Translations under genes and position numbers: made by a program
Assembly: GCA_003427395.1 (NCBI GenBank)
Contig: BFEA01000135.1
Location: 2,256,673-2,277,486 of the forward strand
Direction of reading: 5' to 3'
DNA from: Chara braunii
Lineage: Eukaryota; Streptophyta; Charophyceae; Charales; Characeae
Length of the DNA stretch: 20,814 nt
The notes under the pieces: model-generated
What the model was told of the DNA's origin: nothing
Seen by the model: only the letters and a program-made list of their open reading frames with translations
The model's database searches: none
Shown here: positions 1 to 8,720 of the stretch, in pieces
How positions within the stretch are numbered: position 1 is the first letter of the stretch
Layout of the letters: the number at the start of each line of letters is the position of its first letter

Positions 1-78
<78 letters not shown>
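1..78. repeat. (TG)39 microsatellite
   Basis: An uninterrupted run of TG dinucleotides occupies the start of the window and probably continues to the left of it. It ends in a degenerate shoulder (CATCTGTGTGAG). It has no coding content. Confidence 0.98.
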
Positions 79-79
<1 letters not shown>

Positions 80-756
80 ATCTGTGTGAGTAGGCAGAAG
101 TCGACTCGTCACCAGCGTTAGGTTGTGTGTGTGGATTAAATTGTATGTGCGTGCTTGGTATGGTTTTATAATAAAGGCATATGAAAATACACTATATGGG
201 GCACTTTGTCTATCATGTGTCAAGGACACCTCTAATTTCAGAGAACTTGTTATGCCATCTTCTAGGGCGATGCGAATGGTCGTCTTAACCTATATCCCCA
301 CGAAGTTAAAAACAAGAAACCATTCTAACAAAATGAAAAGAAAAAAAAACACGAAAATATATGAAACAGCAAGGCTGGAATAGTAAACTTATATTCTAAA
401 TAGTGCCCAGAGTACTGAACATGAACATCAGAGAACTGATGGAAGCAGGGTTACCGTTAACCACCATACATCGCGAAAAGTATCATTGATCTATTTGCTT
501 TCAAAAAGTACACGAAAATAGGGCAAGAATTGTAGTTGTGTTATGCGCCATATTACGAGGAAGATGGAGGTCGGGGTGTTCATGTCAACTCGCTATAGTA
601 TCCTGTTGCCTGGATTTAGCAATTGAAATTTTCTCCGCCGTTTCGAGCATGCAAATATGGCAGGCCCGATCACGATAGCTTACGCTGCGGCATAATGCAT
701 TGTCATGTGCAGAAAGGAGGAACATAGAAGAAGTACGAAGATGCAAACAGGGATGA
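79..756. other. Unassigned AT-rich sequence upstream of the Ulp1-like ORF
   Basis: I see no convincing gene here. Short open frames exist on both strands but show no recognisable domain. In the frame of the downstream protease, codons just before the TGA at 754-756 read like coding sequence (ERRNIEEVRRCKQ). This stretch may therefore hold a decayed or intron-split N-terminal part of that protein. No TATA element or start codon could be chosen with confidence. Confidence 0.4.
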
Positions 757-1671
757 ACAATCCACTTAGCAACGGATAAGTTATCGGAGAAGGAGACGAC
801 TGCGGTGCAATATTTACGAGATTCAGTGCAAGCGGAGAATCGGACGGTCTGGACATCCACGTACAACGAGCCAACAAAAGAAGAACTAACACTAACCAGG
901 CATGATTTGAGCTTGATACTTTATCAAGGCAATTGGTTAAACAACGAAATAGTTAACTTTTATTTGAACCTCGTAAGGCTTGACAACATGTGTCGCATAA
1001 GTCATCGCGAGTGTGATAGTGGACAAGACGGAACAGTAGTAGAAGAAAAAGGGCGCATCCCGATAACAACAATTTTTCGTTCCTTCGTCTTCGCGAAATT
1101 GTTCGACGACGACATGCAATACCAATACAGCGCAGTGCAGAAGTGGATGACAGATATCGATGTGGGTGACGTGAACTTAATAATAGCTCCATTCCATGTC
1201 CGGAATTCCAACCATTGGACACTAGTAATAACTGACCTAAGGCGCCAAAAAATGGAGTACTACGACTCGCTTACGCCTGACAAAGAATTGGCAAGGAAAG
1301 TGACAGGTGGTTTCGCAAGATTCTTGTTCGAAAGATCGGTTGAAGAGGGAAAGGTGGTGGATACAAAAGATTTCAACCACATATGGAATGTGCCAGGCAT
1401 TCCTAGACAGTGCGACATTAATGAATGCGGTGTCTTTATGCTAACATATGCGTCACTGTTGGCAATAGGATTTCTCCCGCCATTCAACTTCTATTTCGAC
1501 GACATCCACAATATAAGGGGACGGATCGCTTTAGATGTACTTGTCACACCGAAATATGAGTTACTTGTGCAACAAATGACATTTGATAGACGACATTATG
1601 AAAGCAAAACATTTGTTTATTTTTTTGCAAATGTAAAGAGATCATTGGCTCTGCTGGATAGACACGCATGA
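757..1671 (+). CDS. Ulp1/SENP-like cysteine protease domain (C48 family), N-terminus missing
   Basis: Seen: an open frame from just after a TGA (754-756) to a TGA at 1669-1671. Counting residue 1 from the GTG at 805, the protein has the C48 landmarks in order. These are the helix WLNNEIVNFYL (44-54), the catalytic His in NHW (His137), the Asp in YYDSL (Asp154), the oxyanion Gln in PRQCD (Gln202) and the nucleophile in NECGVF (Cys208). The Gln-x5-Cys spacing matches SENP/Ulp1 enzymes; the usual Asp before the Cys is Glu here. Known: the family cleaves SUMO or related ubiquitin-like precursors and conjugates, and plant Ulp1-like genes are often carried by transposons. The fold looks complete in about 250 residues. 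Odd: there is no in-frame ATG before the domain, since the first in-frame Met is residue 62. It is either an exon after a splice site or a 5'-truncated, transposon-derived copy. No transposase was found beside it. Confidence 0.85.
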   Translation, partial: TIHLATDKLSEKETTAVQYLRDSVQAENRTVWTSTYNEPTKEELTLTRHDLSLILYQGNWLNNEIVNFYLNLVRLDNMCRISHRECDSGQDGTVVEEKGRIPITTIFRSFVFAKLFDDDMQYQYSAVQKWMTDIDVGDVNLIIAPFHVRNSNHWTLVITDLRRQKMEYYDSLTPDKELARKVTGGFARFLFERSVEEGKVVDTKDFNHIWNVPGIPRQCDINECGVFMLTYASLLAIGFLPPFNFYFDDIHNIRGRIALDVLVTPKYELLVQQMTFDRRHYESKTFVYFFANVKRSLALLDRHA

Positions 1672-1752
1672 AAATGTCCGAATGTATTTAACAAAGCAAC
1701 AACGCGACATGCCCGATTGAATACCATTCCTATGTTACTTCATATGACCTCG

Positions 1753-1819
1753 TACCCCCTACCCCTTACCCCTTACCCCTTACCCATATTACCCCTTACC
1801 CCTTACCCCCTATACCCAT
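1753..1819. repeat. CCCCTTA minisatellite (telomere-like heptamer)
   Basis: A run of about seven heptamers CCCCTTA, with variants (CCCCCTA, CCCATATTA), lies 80 bp after the protease stop codon. Read on the other strand the unit is TAAGGGG. It resembles but does not equal the common plant telomere unit TTTAGGG. Confidence 0.85.
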
Positions 1820-1954
1820 AAAACACTGCATAAAATACATACACAAATCGGAAAAAAATGGACTTTCAATTTCGCGCAAAAAATAAAAAATGAACGTTTT
1901 GATGAAATCGCAGTTACACATAAATCGAGAAACACATGTCATCAGTCCCTATTC

Positions 1955-2038
1955 TTAAACCACCAGTACTTGGCCCATACATAGGCCGTGGGCCTTCCCC
2001 GTTAACCCGCCGCAGTTTTCGGGGTTCGGGGAAGGCCC
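1955..2038 (+). mobile_element. Left end of a TIR element (TTAAACCACCAG family), with internal hairpin
   Basis: The sequence TTAAACCACCAGTACTTGGC at 1955 matches the termini of two other copies in this window (3632-3761 and 15171-15367). Inside, GGGCCTTCCCC (1990-2000) and its perfect complement GGGGAAGGCCC (2028-2038) form a hairpin. The right end of this copy is uncertain: a weak candidate near 2285-2311 is heavily diverged. It is probably a nonautonomous DNA element (MITE), perhaps truncated by the retroposon end next to it. Confidence 0.5.
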
Positions 2039-2263
2039 GACAGTGTAATGGAAGAGGACGTGCTTGGGCCCACAGAAATGGGGCAAATGGACTGTAAGAT
2101 GTCCTGGTGCTGTGCTATGTGGAAAAGAGAGGAGGCTGAAGGCGGCGAAGCAGAAAAGAGAAAAGAAAAGGAAATCATTCTTTTCTTTCTTTTTCTTTTT
2201 TTCGGAAGAAAACTCATTTTTCATGAGTGTACCCCAGCCCTTCGGATTCCAGGGCTTCCCTGT

Positions 2264-2819
2264 TTTTTGTTTTGTTTTTTTAACTAGGCCTTGGCTGCTA
2301 GTGATGATGGTAAGAACATCAATCACTAGCAGCCCAGCCCCTGGCTCCATTCTATTGGTGGGGAGCTGCACCTGCTGGAAATCGGGTCCAACATCCCTTA
2401 TTTACATTATACTGAATTATGAATCAAGGGGAGATGTGTCCCATAGTGAGCTGCCTCTTCAGCCAGAAAACTGGCCGCCTAATGAATATGTAATAACTAG
2501 CACCTGTCTAATCACAAACACCCTACCCAAATTTTTGCTATCCAATCTGAGCCAGAGAAACTCGTACTATCCTCATCCCTTAGTCTTCCCCTCTTCCAAA
2601 CTAATCAAGATCTACCAAAGCAAGCTCAGAAGGAGGAAAGGGATCTGGAAATGCATCTGGCGACCTCAAGGTAGCACCTGGCAACACATCAAACCAATCC
2701 TGGAAGATGATCTTATAGTCTCTTTTGAAATTCGTCTCATCCTCTTCCCCTCCCGGCCACTCCACATTTCCCATTTTCCTTCCGGAAGAGTCACCCAGCC
2801 AGTCCTTTGTGAAGTTTGA
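2264..2819 (-). mobile_element. 3' end of a LINE-family retroposon (tail copy A)
   Basis: Read on the minus strand, this segment ends with the tail TTTCCAGCAGGTGCAGCTCC (near 2362-2382), then a short hairpin, then an A-rich run (plus-strand T-rich 2264-2281). The tail is the same as that of the nested LINE at 3991-4050. About 450 bp upstream of it align, with divergence, to the plus-strand segment at 20440-20814. The shared blocks include AAGGGATCTG and GGCCACTC in the plus-strand view. No intact coding frame is visible. It looks like a 5'-truncated copy of a relative of the larger LINE. Confidence 0.6.
2293..2334. repeat. Perfect 13-bp inverted repeat
   Basis: GGCTGCTAGTGAT (2293-2305) and its exact reverse complement ATCACTAGCAGCC (2322-2334) flank a 16-base loop that can add four more pairs (GATG/CATC). 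It lies between the A-rich end and the conserved tail of copy A and is absent from the other tail copies, so it was probably inserted or created there. Confidence 0.8.
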
Positions 2820-2887
2820 AATCGTTTCTTAATATCCTATTTTTGCTGCATCACATGAAGCCCAGTTTTAGTCTTGTCTCATTCTTC

Positions 2888-3219
2888 CCTGTAGCGTTAG
2901 CACTTCTTCGAAAGTATCTGGCTGCACTTGTGGGCACAGTGAATGAATGTGAGGGCAATCACGTTCAGAGCTTGGTTTCTTTTTTCCCCTTTTTTTTGTT
3001 TTGTAATTTTTTTTGTTTTTTTTTTAAGCAGTAATCTCGGCTGTTTGTGCTTCTGCTCCCTGTGAGAGACGGGGAGCATTCAATGCTTGCCAACCGTTTC
3101 ATTTTCAGGGCTTCACTGTGATGTAGCACTTTCCAAAATGTATCTGGCTGCACTTTGGTGCAGCAGAGGATGTATCCGCGGGCAATCACGTTCAGAGCTC
3201 AGTATCTCTTTTCCCTTTT

Positions 3220-3250
<31 letters not shown>

Positions 3251-3550
3251 GAAGCAGTATCTCGGCTATCTCGGCTGTTTGTGCTTCTGCTCCGCGTGAG
3301 AGACGGGGAGCATTCAATGAGTGCCAACCATTTCAATTCCAGGGCTTCAATATGACGTAGCACTTTCCAGAATGTATCTGGCTGCACTTCGCTGCAGCAG
3401 TGAATGTATCTGAGGGCAAGCACGTTCAAAGCTTGGTACCTTTTTTCCCTTTGTTTTTTTGTTTTGTTTTGTTTTCCTTTTGAAGACTCTTGGCTGTTTG
3501 TGCTTCTGCTTCAATGAGATCTTTCATGACGGATCTGGTTGCACTTCTGC
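2888..3550 (-). repeat. Tandem array of 226-234 bp poly(A)-ended units
   Basis: The block GTATCTGGCTGCACTT recurs at 2914, 3140 and 3374, giving periods of 226 and 234 bp; a diverged copy begins at 3531. Each unit also repeats AATCACGTTCAGAGC, GGCTGTTTGTGCTTCTGCT and GAGAGACGGGGAGCATTCAA. On the minus strand each unit ends in an A-rich stretch, as expected if poly(A)-tailed SINE-like units inserted or amplified head to tail. A minus-strand frame (VQPDTFWKVL...IECSPSLT) is shared by two units, but this may only reflect their recent duplication. No Pol III box was recognised. Confidence 0.8.
3216..3249. repeat. T14-G20 homopolymer junction
   Basis: Fourteen T are followed directly by twenty G, inside the T-rich part of the second tandem unit. 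The neighbouring units have no G run at the same place. Confidence 0.95.
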
Positions 3551-3631
3551 CCAGGCCATTTTCACGTACACGAGTGGAAACGAGAAAACTATCGCCTCTT
3601 CACATTCCAGTTGCTGACAGCAGGTCCAGAA

Positions 3632-3761
3632 TAAGGGCGGTACCTGCGCCAAGCATCAAATGTCCCATGTTGGTTCCCGCCCCCTGCAGGCTCGACAAAA
3701 TCGGCGCGCAGGGCATATTCAGGCTCGGCTTCAATAGCTGGGCCAAGTACTGGTGGTTTAA
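3632..3761 (-). mobile_element. Short TIR element (TTAAACCACCAG family), second copy
   Basis: The right end, ATAGCTGGGCCAAGTACTGG then TGGTTTAA (to 3761), is the reverse complement of the left end of the copies at 1955 and 15171. About 60 bp inward (GGCGCGCAG, AGGCTCGG, TTCAATAGCTG) also match the copy at 15171-15367 in opposite orientation. The left end is approximate, taken from the diverged TAAGGGCGGTACCTGCGCC at 3632. There is no coding capacity, so it is nonautonomous. Confidence 0.55.
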
Positions 3762-3951
3762 GAAGATCCCCGTGCTATCAGTCTTCACACAAATACAACC
3801 TTCGGTCATTATCGTTGTACTTAGACTGAAGGATGCCTCAAATACAAGATGGTAGTGGAACCCGGTTCTCCCCTCAGGCTGTGATAACCAAAGTTCAACA
3901 CATAATCATGACAAATAATTCTCTGGACAAATTGGACAGTGGTATTTCTAG

Positions 3952-4274
3952 TTTTTTTTTTTTCTTTTCTTTTTTTTTTTCAAAGTTCGATGGCTCTGTT
4001 CTATTCGTGGGGAGCTGCACCTGCTGGAAAACGGGTCCAGCGTCCCATTCATACATAAATTCAAGATCCATGGAAAGAACAGTTCTGCTACACAACAGTT
4101 CCAGTAGGTCTTCTAGACTTCTTCACCCCAAGGCGCCAGAAAATAGTGACTAACTAGTCCTTCGGACCTGCTGAAGCTCAGACTCAATCAGGTCAGTCAG
4201 GTTGGTCCCGGGAGATTTCAGTGGAGGATGCTGTTCTCGAGCTATCCAAGATCTGTATTGGAATTCTCCCCCCT
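3952..4274 (-). other. LINE 3' UTR and poly(A) tail
   Basis: This region follows the ORF2 stop on the minus strand. It ends in GGGACGCTGGACCCGTTTTCC and the AGCAGGTGCAGCTCCCC block, followed by an interrupted poly(A) (plus-strand T-rich 3952-3980). The final 60 bases recur in three other places in the window. A further 150 bases upstream share a weak block (CTAGTTA...TGGCG...GAAGA) with the copies at 2264-2819 and 20440-20814. Confidence 0.7.
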
Positions 4275-5081
4275 TCAAGGCGGGCGCTGGCCCATCAGCC
4301 ATGTCTCAATGCAAATACTCTGAGCAGACAACCTCAACATACGCACCTTCTCACCCCAAGATCTGAACCTGCCCCGGTTAACCTTCCTCCAGTCCGCCCA
4401 TATGAGGGCTCTTATGTTCGCTAAAATGAGGTTCATAATGACGAGGTCCGAGCAAAATTTATTGAGGAAGAGTCTATCATTCCTCAATGTCCAAATAGTA
4501 TGCATAATCGCCGCTCTGCACGAGATGGCTACATAGCTCCAGCCTTGTCCCACTTCTCGTGCATTGGCAACTATCCCTTCCACAACAAAACGTTCATCCC
4601 ACTCTATCTTCGCTCCCACATGCTTGTCCCATAGGCTCTGCCACCACCTCCATATCCTTTTGGAATAAATACAGTCCCACCATAGGTGCGTGGCAGACTC
4701 CTCCTTCTTCCTACACCTACAGCACACGGCCTCAACATTCATTCCCTTCCTCGCCAGGCCCGTTGCTGTAGGGACTGCTCTATGTGAATGCAACCAAACG
4801 AGACTCCTGAATTTAACCGACGAAATTTTCCTCAGATCCCGCCACATTTTCCTCAAGGATGCTGTTGTGACCTTGGAGATAGGTGAGGACCTTTCCCTGG
4901 TCTCCGCAACCCATCTACTTTTAACTTCCAGCGACAGAACAGAAGATCTAATTTGCTCCCTGTATCCTGTTCTGGGTTTATAATCCAAAGGTACGTTTTC
5001 TTTTCTAGTATGCCCTCCTTCCAGCCTAAGTGCAGTGGTAACACAGGTAACCTGTGTGCAGGTTCGGTGCCAACTGGGCAT
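4275..5081 (-). pseudogene. LINE ORF2 C-terminal part with zf-RVT domain
   Basis: Seen: a 268-residue open frame ending in a stop at 4275. From about residue 77 it reads SLRKMWRDLRKISSVKFRSL, then VPTATGLARKG, then the Cys/His cluster VCCRCRKKEESATHLWWDC, then RIWRWW. This is the zf-RVT pattern (PF13966-like) found at the C-terminus of plant LINE reverse transcriptases. A further block, IMHTIWTLRNDRLF, also fits these proteins. Known: the domain follows the RT thumb and is thought to bind nucleic acid. No RNase H domain follows. The frame is open only because decay has spared it; upstream ORF2 lies in other frames, so it is a fragment and not a working gene. Confidence 0.85.
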
Positions 5082-5302
5082 TCATATGTAATTTTGTCCT
5101 TCTCTGTTCTTTTTTCTCTCACCGCCACTGATGCTACCTTAGAACTGAGATGAGCTACTTGTTCCTCAGATGGTACGACATGAAGAACAGTATTTCCCTG
5201 AGCTGTCCCTATGGCACATGGCTTTATGATCGCATCTTGAGCATCCAGCAACATTACTACTTTGGAAATTTGCACCTCTCTGTCAATGTTCTTATACCTA
5301 AT

Positions 5303-5710
5303 CTAGCGACCTTCGCACGCCTGGATTGGGGCCTTCAAAATTTGTTTCCAACACTCTGGGACACTAGCAATCACCATCTGCACCCTTTCAGTAACATTGT
5401 GAAGATTATGAAGGCGGGTTTTTAGCTCATACGGGGATCTCCACTGCTCCAACTCTGAATCCCCCATATCTGCTACTCTAGATACCCCCCGTTGTATCCA
5501 GGAACGACCAAAGTGCCCGGGGGAGTCTGCAGCGGACCAGGCAAAACCAAACTCATCCAACAGATTCGAGTTTTCAAAAATCCTCTGGGATAGAACCTCC
5601 TCTCTAGTACTAGGGGGTTCCAGCGAGGAAGGCATAATCCGGCCCCAGGCTGCAAGAATGCCCTTCCATATTGGTGAGTATATATCGCCGCGGACGAAGG
5701 AAGGAGTCAT
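5303..5710 (-). pseudogene. LINE ORF2 segment between RT and zf-RVT
   Basis: This 135-residue frame contains SPIWKGILAAWGRI, LSQRIFENSNLL, GRSWIQRGVSRVADMGD and VIASVPECW. The pattern resembles the region after the thumb in plant LINE reverse transcriptases: aromatic W...W, a 'N' motif, then GI/GV-x-V-x-D before a long helix and 'aiP..W'. It lies between the RT remnant and the zf-RVT remnant, in a different frame from both. At least one frameshift therefore lies on each side (5711-5792 and 5082-5302). Confidence 0.7.
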
Positions 5711-5792
5711 GAGGGCAACTCATACATCCTCTCTCTAAGACAACATTCATTCTTTGGATAGAATATCAATGGCCAATTCCACCCATGGGTGT

Positions 5793-6386
5793 TCATTTTT
5801 TTTTTACTAACAACTTAACTACCCATCTAGCTAGGAGTGCGTTTATTTGAGATTCTGAGTCCAAAACCCCCAGGCCCCCATCTTCTTTTTCCCCAATTAT
5901 CTTGCTCCATGCAACCTTGGCCACATATGTAGCATCCTCTTCACTTGCGCCCTTCCAAAGATACTTAATGGAGAGGGATCTCAGTCGCTTGTATGTCTTC
6001 CTTTCCAGGCCTCTAAGGGACCCTAGATACCATGCAATGGAATAAACTGATGTATTGAGGAATAGGGCCCTACCCATTATGGAGATGCCCTTGACTGAAG
6101 AGATATGATTCATTCTCGATACCATTTTTTTCTCGACCACTGAGCTTGCATGATTCTTGGCATCAAAATACCCCACTTGCACACCCAAGAACCGCTCACA
6201 GTCTTTCGAGGGTAAGCACTTGAGACCCGAGTCCACAACCAGGTTAGTATCACGTTTCAAAATAGCCACCGATTTAGACCAGTTCACAAGAGCTTCAGAG
6301 GATTTAGAGTAGGTATTAAGGCAAAAATTAAGAGCTGCCAGCGAGGAGTGCGTGTTAGTTGAAAGTGTGAAAAGGTCATCCGCCAT
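5793..6386 (-). pseudogene. LINE reverse transcriptase, palm C and thumb
   Basis: The frame begins at MADDLFTLSTN, the equivalent of the catalytic YADD box with Tyr replaced by Met (codons at about 6370-6386). It runs on through LNWSKSV-type sequence (ALVNWSKSVAIL), FLGVQVG, ISSVKGISIMGRALFLNT, YLWKGA and GGLGVLDSESQINALLARWV. These are typical plant LINE RT blocks after the palm, including 'fLGvplg', 'ls.aGRi.LinsV', 'FlW.g' and 'GGLGl.d....Na.L..w'. The frame ends in a T-rich run (plus strand 5799-5808) that adds lysines and then a stop. Confidence 0.88.
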
Positions 6387-7190
6387 AGCCGATGCCTTAC
6401 ATTAGGCACTCCCTCCTACTCTAAGTCCTTTAATGTCCGGATTTTTCCTAATCATGCTTATTAGCACTTCCATTTGCATAACAAAAAGCATGGGAGCCAA
6501 AGGGCACCCCTGTTTCAAAGACCGAGAGAGCGAAAATTTTCTGATATTTCCCCATTGACCATCACCCTCCCTAGGCTTTTAGTATAGAGCGCTCTTACCC
6601 AGCAACATAATATTTCGCCAAATCCCGCCTTTGTCAGCGTGTCAAGAACGAAGTCCCAATTCATTCAGTCATACGCTTTTTATAGGTCTGATACCAGTGC
6701 TACCACCTCTTGTTGGTCGTCTTTCATAATTTCTAATGCCTCAATTGTTAACATCACATTATTAAGAATATTTCTTCCTTGATTAAATCCTGCCTGCTCT
6801 ACTCCCACTAAGGTCGGAAGGTTTTTTTTTAGCCTACTGGGTAGGGTCTTAGCCAATAGTTTGTAGGAAGTGTTAAGTAAAGAAATAGGCCTTCAATTTC
6901 AAATGTTTCTTTTTATCTCCTTTCTTATATAGTAAGGAAATGGTACCGTCTCATCTCTTCCCCTAAGTCCTGACCTTCGAGGACCTTCCCAAATATCTAT
7001 ACCAGCGAGGGGCCTAAAAGAGACCAGAAGGATTCATAGAACTCAATTGGCAAACCATCGTTGCCTGGTCATTTCCCTCTCTGCATCTCCTCAAGGGTTT
7101 GGGTAAGTTCTTCTTATGTGATAGGGCGGTCCAGATCCAGCCTCCCATGATTTGGGAGTGGACCTCAAAACATTTCCACATTTGTTTTTG
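6387..7190 (-). pseudogene. LINE reverse transcriptase, N-terminal and palm A/B (frameshifted)
   Basis: Joining frames by eye on the minus strand gives RT landmarks in order. These are a start block ITxEELTQTLEEMQRGKxPG then NDGLPIEFYESFW (about 7135-7010), NWRPISLLNTSYKLLAK (about 6900-6840), QAGFNQGRNILNNV (about 6800-6755), ALVSDLxKAYD (palm A, about 6705-6670) and KQGCPLAPMLF (palm B, about 6515-6482). Palm A has a stop within DLxKAYD and another just after it. At least two frameshifts and several stops are needed, so this RT is dead. It connects directly to the palm C fragment at 6386. Confidence 0.85.
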
Positions 7191-7192
7191 CA

Positions 7193-7196
7193 AGAC
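7193..7196. repeat. Left target-site duplication AGAC
   Basis: AGAC directly precedes the TGTGACG terminus and recurs at 9953-9956 directly after CGTCACA. The wider match is CAAGAC at 7191-7196 and 9951-9956, which would give a six-base duplication if the element ended at the first CA. Confidence 0.5.
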
Positions 7197-7545
7197 TGTG
7201 ACGCCCAACCTCACGCCTAGCGCGACTTCCTGATCGGAGTAGGATGTGGGCCTGGAAGTGCGAAAAGGGGTGTGCCAAGGATTTTTGGGGAAAGTGGAGT
7301 CCCGGGTCAGAACTGAGATCTCATGTGGCAGGGTTTTTCGGAGGCAGGAGTGCAATTTGGCGGAGAGGGCGGATCGCCTCTGGTCACTAAGCAGATGGTA
7401 CGCGTGGGTTGCTCAGGGCCGGGCGAGCCATTGGTTTCGGGGACGGCGGCTTGCGCGAGGGTCCCTTCAGAGTGGATGGGGTTCGGATGATTCGGGCCGT
7501 CGGGGGTTGCCACGTGGCGTCGGTCGTCGCGCGTTTGGGTTGGCC

Positions 7546-7657
7546 GTAGGGGGCTATGGCCGGCCACGCGACGACGGTCCTTCGATCGCCGCGTCATCGG
7601 TAGTTTTCGCAGGGCGTACTGGGCCAGTAGGGGGCTATGGCCGGCCGCGCGACGACG
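7546..7657. repeat. Duplicated 31-bp block inside the LTR
   Basis: GTAGGGGGCTATGGCCGGCC and the following CGCGACGACG occur at 7546-7576 and again at 7627-7657 with one mismatch, offset by 81 bp. The core GGCCGGCC is palindromic and GC-rich. Confidence 0.85.
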
Positions 7658-8238
7658 CTTAGTTGGTGGTACGGAAGGAGAAGGCGAAAGGGAGGGAAAC
7701 TGGTGGTGATAACGACAAATCCGGGATGGATGAAGTAGTAGGTATGGTCCGGAGAGGGGAAATCAGAGCACCAGGGGTCGCTAGTGGTGGCGCAGTGGAA
7801 TTCCCGAGGACATAGTCGGTTCTCGGTTAGGCAGGGGTATCTCTGTCGGAGGAGTTCGTTTATCCAAGAGGTGAAGAAATCTGGGTCGTATAATTAGTCA
7901 AAATTCCAGGATCGTGTCATCGTGGCATCGCAGAGCTACGAGACGCCTTAAGGGCGAGTTCGTGACAGTTGCAATCGCAGCGCGCGAGCACGCGTAGGCC
8001 ACGCAACGCACGTCGGGCTTATGCGTGCTCATGCGGGACGACTGTACCGTCGCGAACCCTGGGGGGGCCGCATCCAATCAGGCAGTGTTTCGGTAGTCGA
8101 TAGACCTTTCGAATCGACGCACGGGGATACGTGTAAGCGCGTGACTCAGATCGCGTTTGCACGCGTCCTCGTGCGGTGGTCGTCGAGTCCGACGTCCGAT
8201 CGTCTAATCGCTCCGTGCCGTTTTGAGCATGCGGGATG

Positions 8239-8720
8239 CAACAACCACAATAGCTCAATTAAAAGACAAACAAGATGAGAACATGATTACCGATTGTGCA
8301 AAATTCCTCTCCTATTCACGAGTGCATCGAATGGAATAATCGAAGGCGACGGCAAGGATCCAGCAAAAGATAAACAATCAAACATGACATCCATACATCC
8401 ATTCACTCAGCGCATACAGAACTGTCACGTTCGATCCGATAATATCCCGCAATTGCTGAGTTTCGACGATCCGGTGCGCAGAAGCGCGGGTAAGTGCGTA
8501 GGTCAAGTCGTGCGGCGTTCACTCCGCGTATGCCAGATGCACCTCACACAACAGCCCAATCAAGAGATCAACAAAAACGAGAGCAGAATCGCCTGATTGC
8601 GCAAAAACTCCTATCCTACTTACGAGTGCATCAATCAAAGCAAGGGCAAAGATTCCGACAGAAAACATTGCATCCATACGTTTATCCATTCAGCAACATG
8701 CGCACATTGGCAGTACATCT
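8239..8720. repeat. Diverged tandem duplication (about 300-bp period) inside the LTR
   Basis: 8239-8430 and 8548-8720 share blocks in the same order: ACAAC, TCAA..AGA.AA.AA, GATTG.GCAAAA, CTCCTAT, ACGAGTGCATC, GATCC/GATTCC, CATCCATAC and ATCCATTCA.C...GCGCA. Identity is moderate and there are small indels, so the duplication is old. Partial similarity continues to the left (GTAAGCGCGT near 8132 and GTAAGTGCGT near 8491). Confidence 0.65.

Noticed and set aside
1753-1819. True chromosome end
   Set aside because: The array is short, imperfect and internal, with unique sequence and genes on both sides.
2048-2819. Plus-strand frames of up to 251 residues over copy A
   Set aside because: They run through T-rich runs and the antisense strand of a retroposon 3' end; no domain is visible.
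7246-7662. 138-residue plus-strand frame in the GC-rich part of the LTR
   Set aside because: It contains the duplicated GC-rich block, has no domain, and its opposite strand is also open; it is a composition effect.
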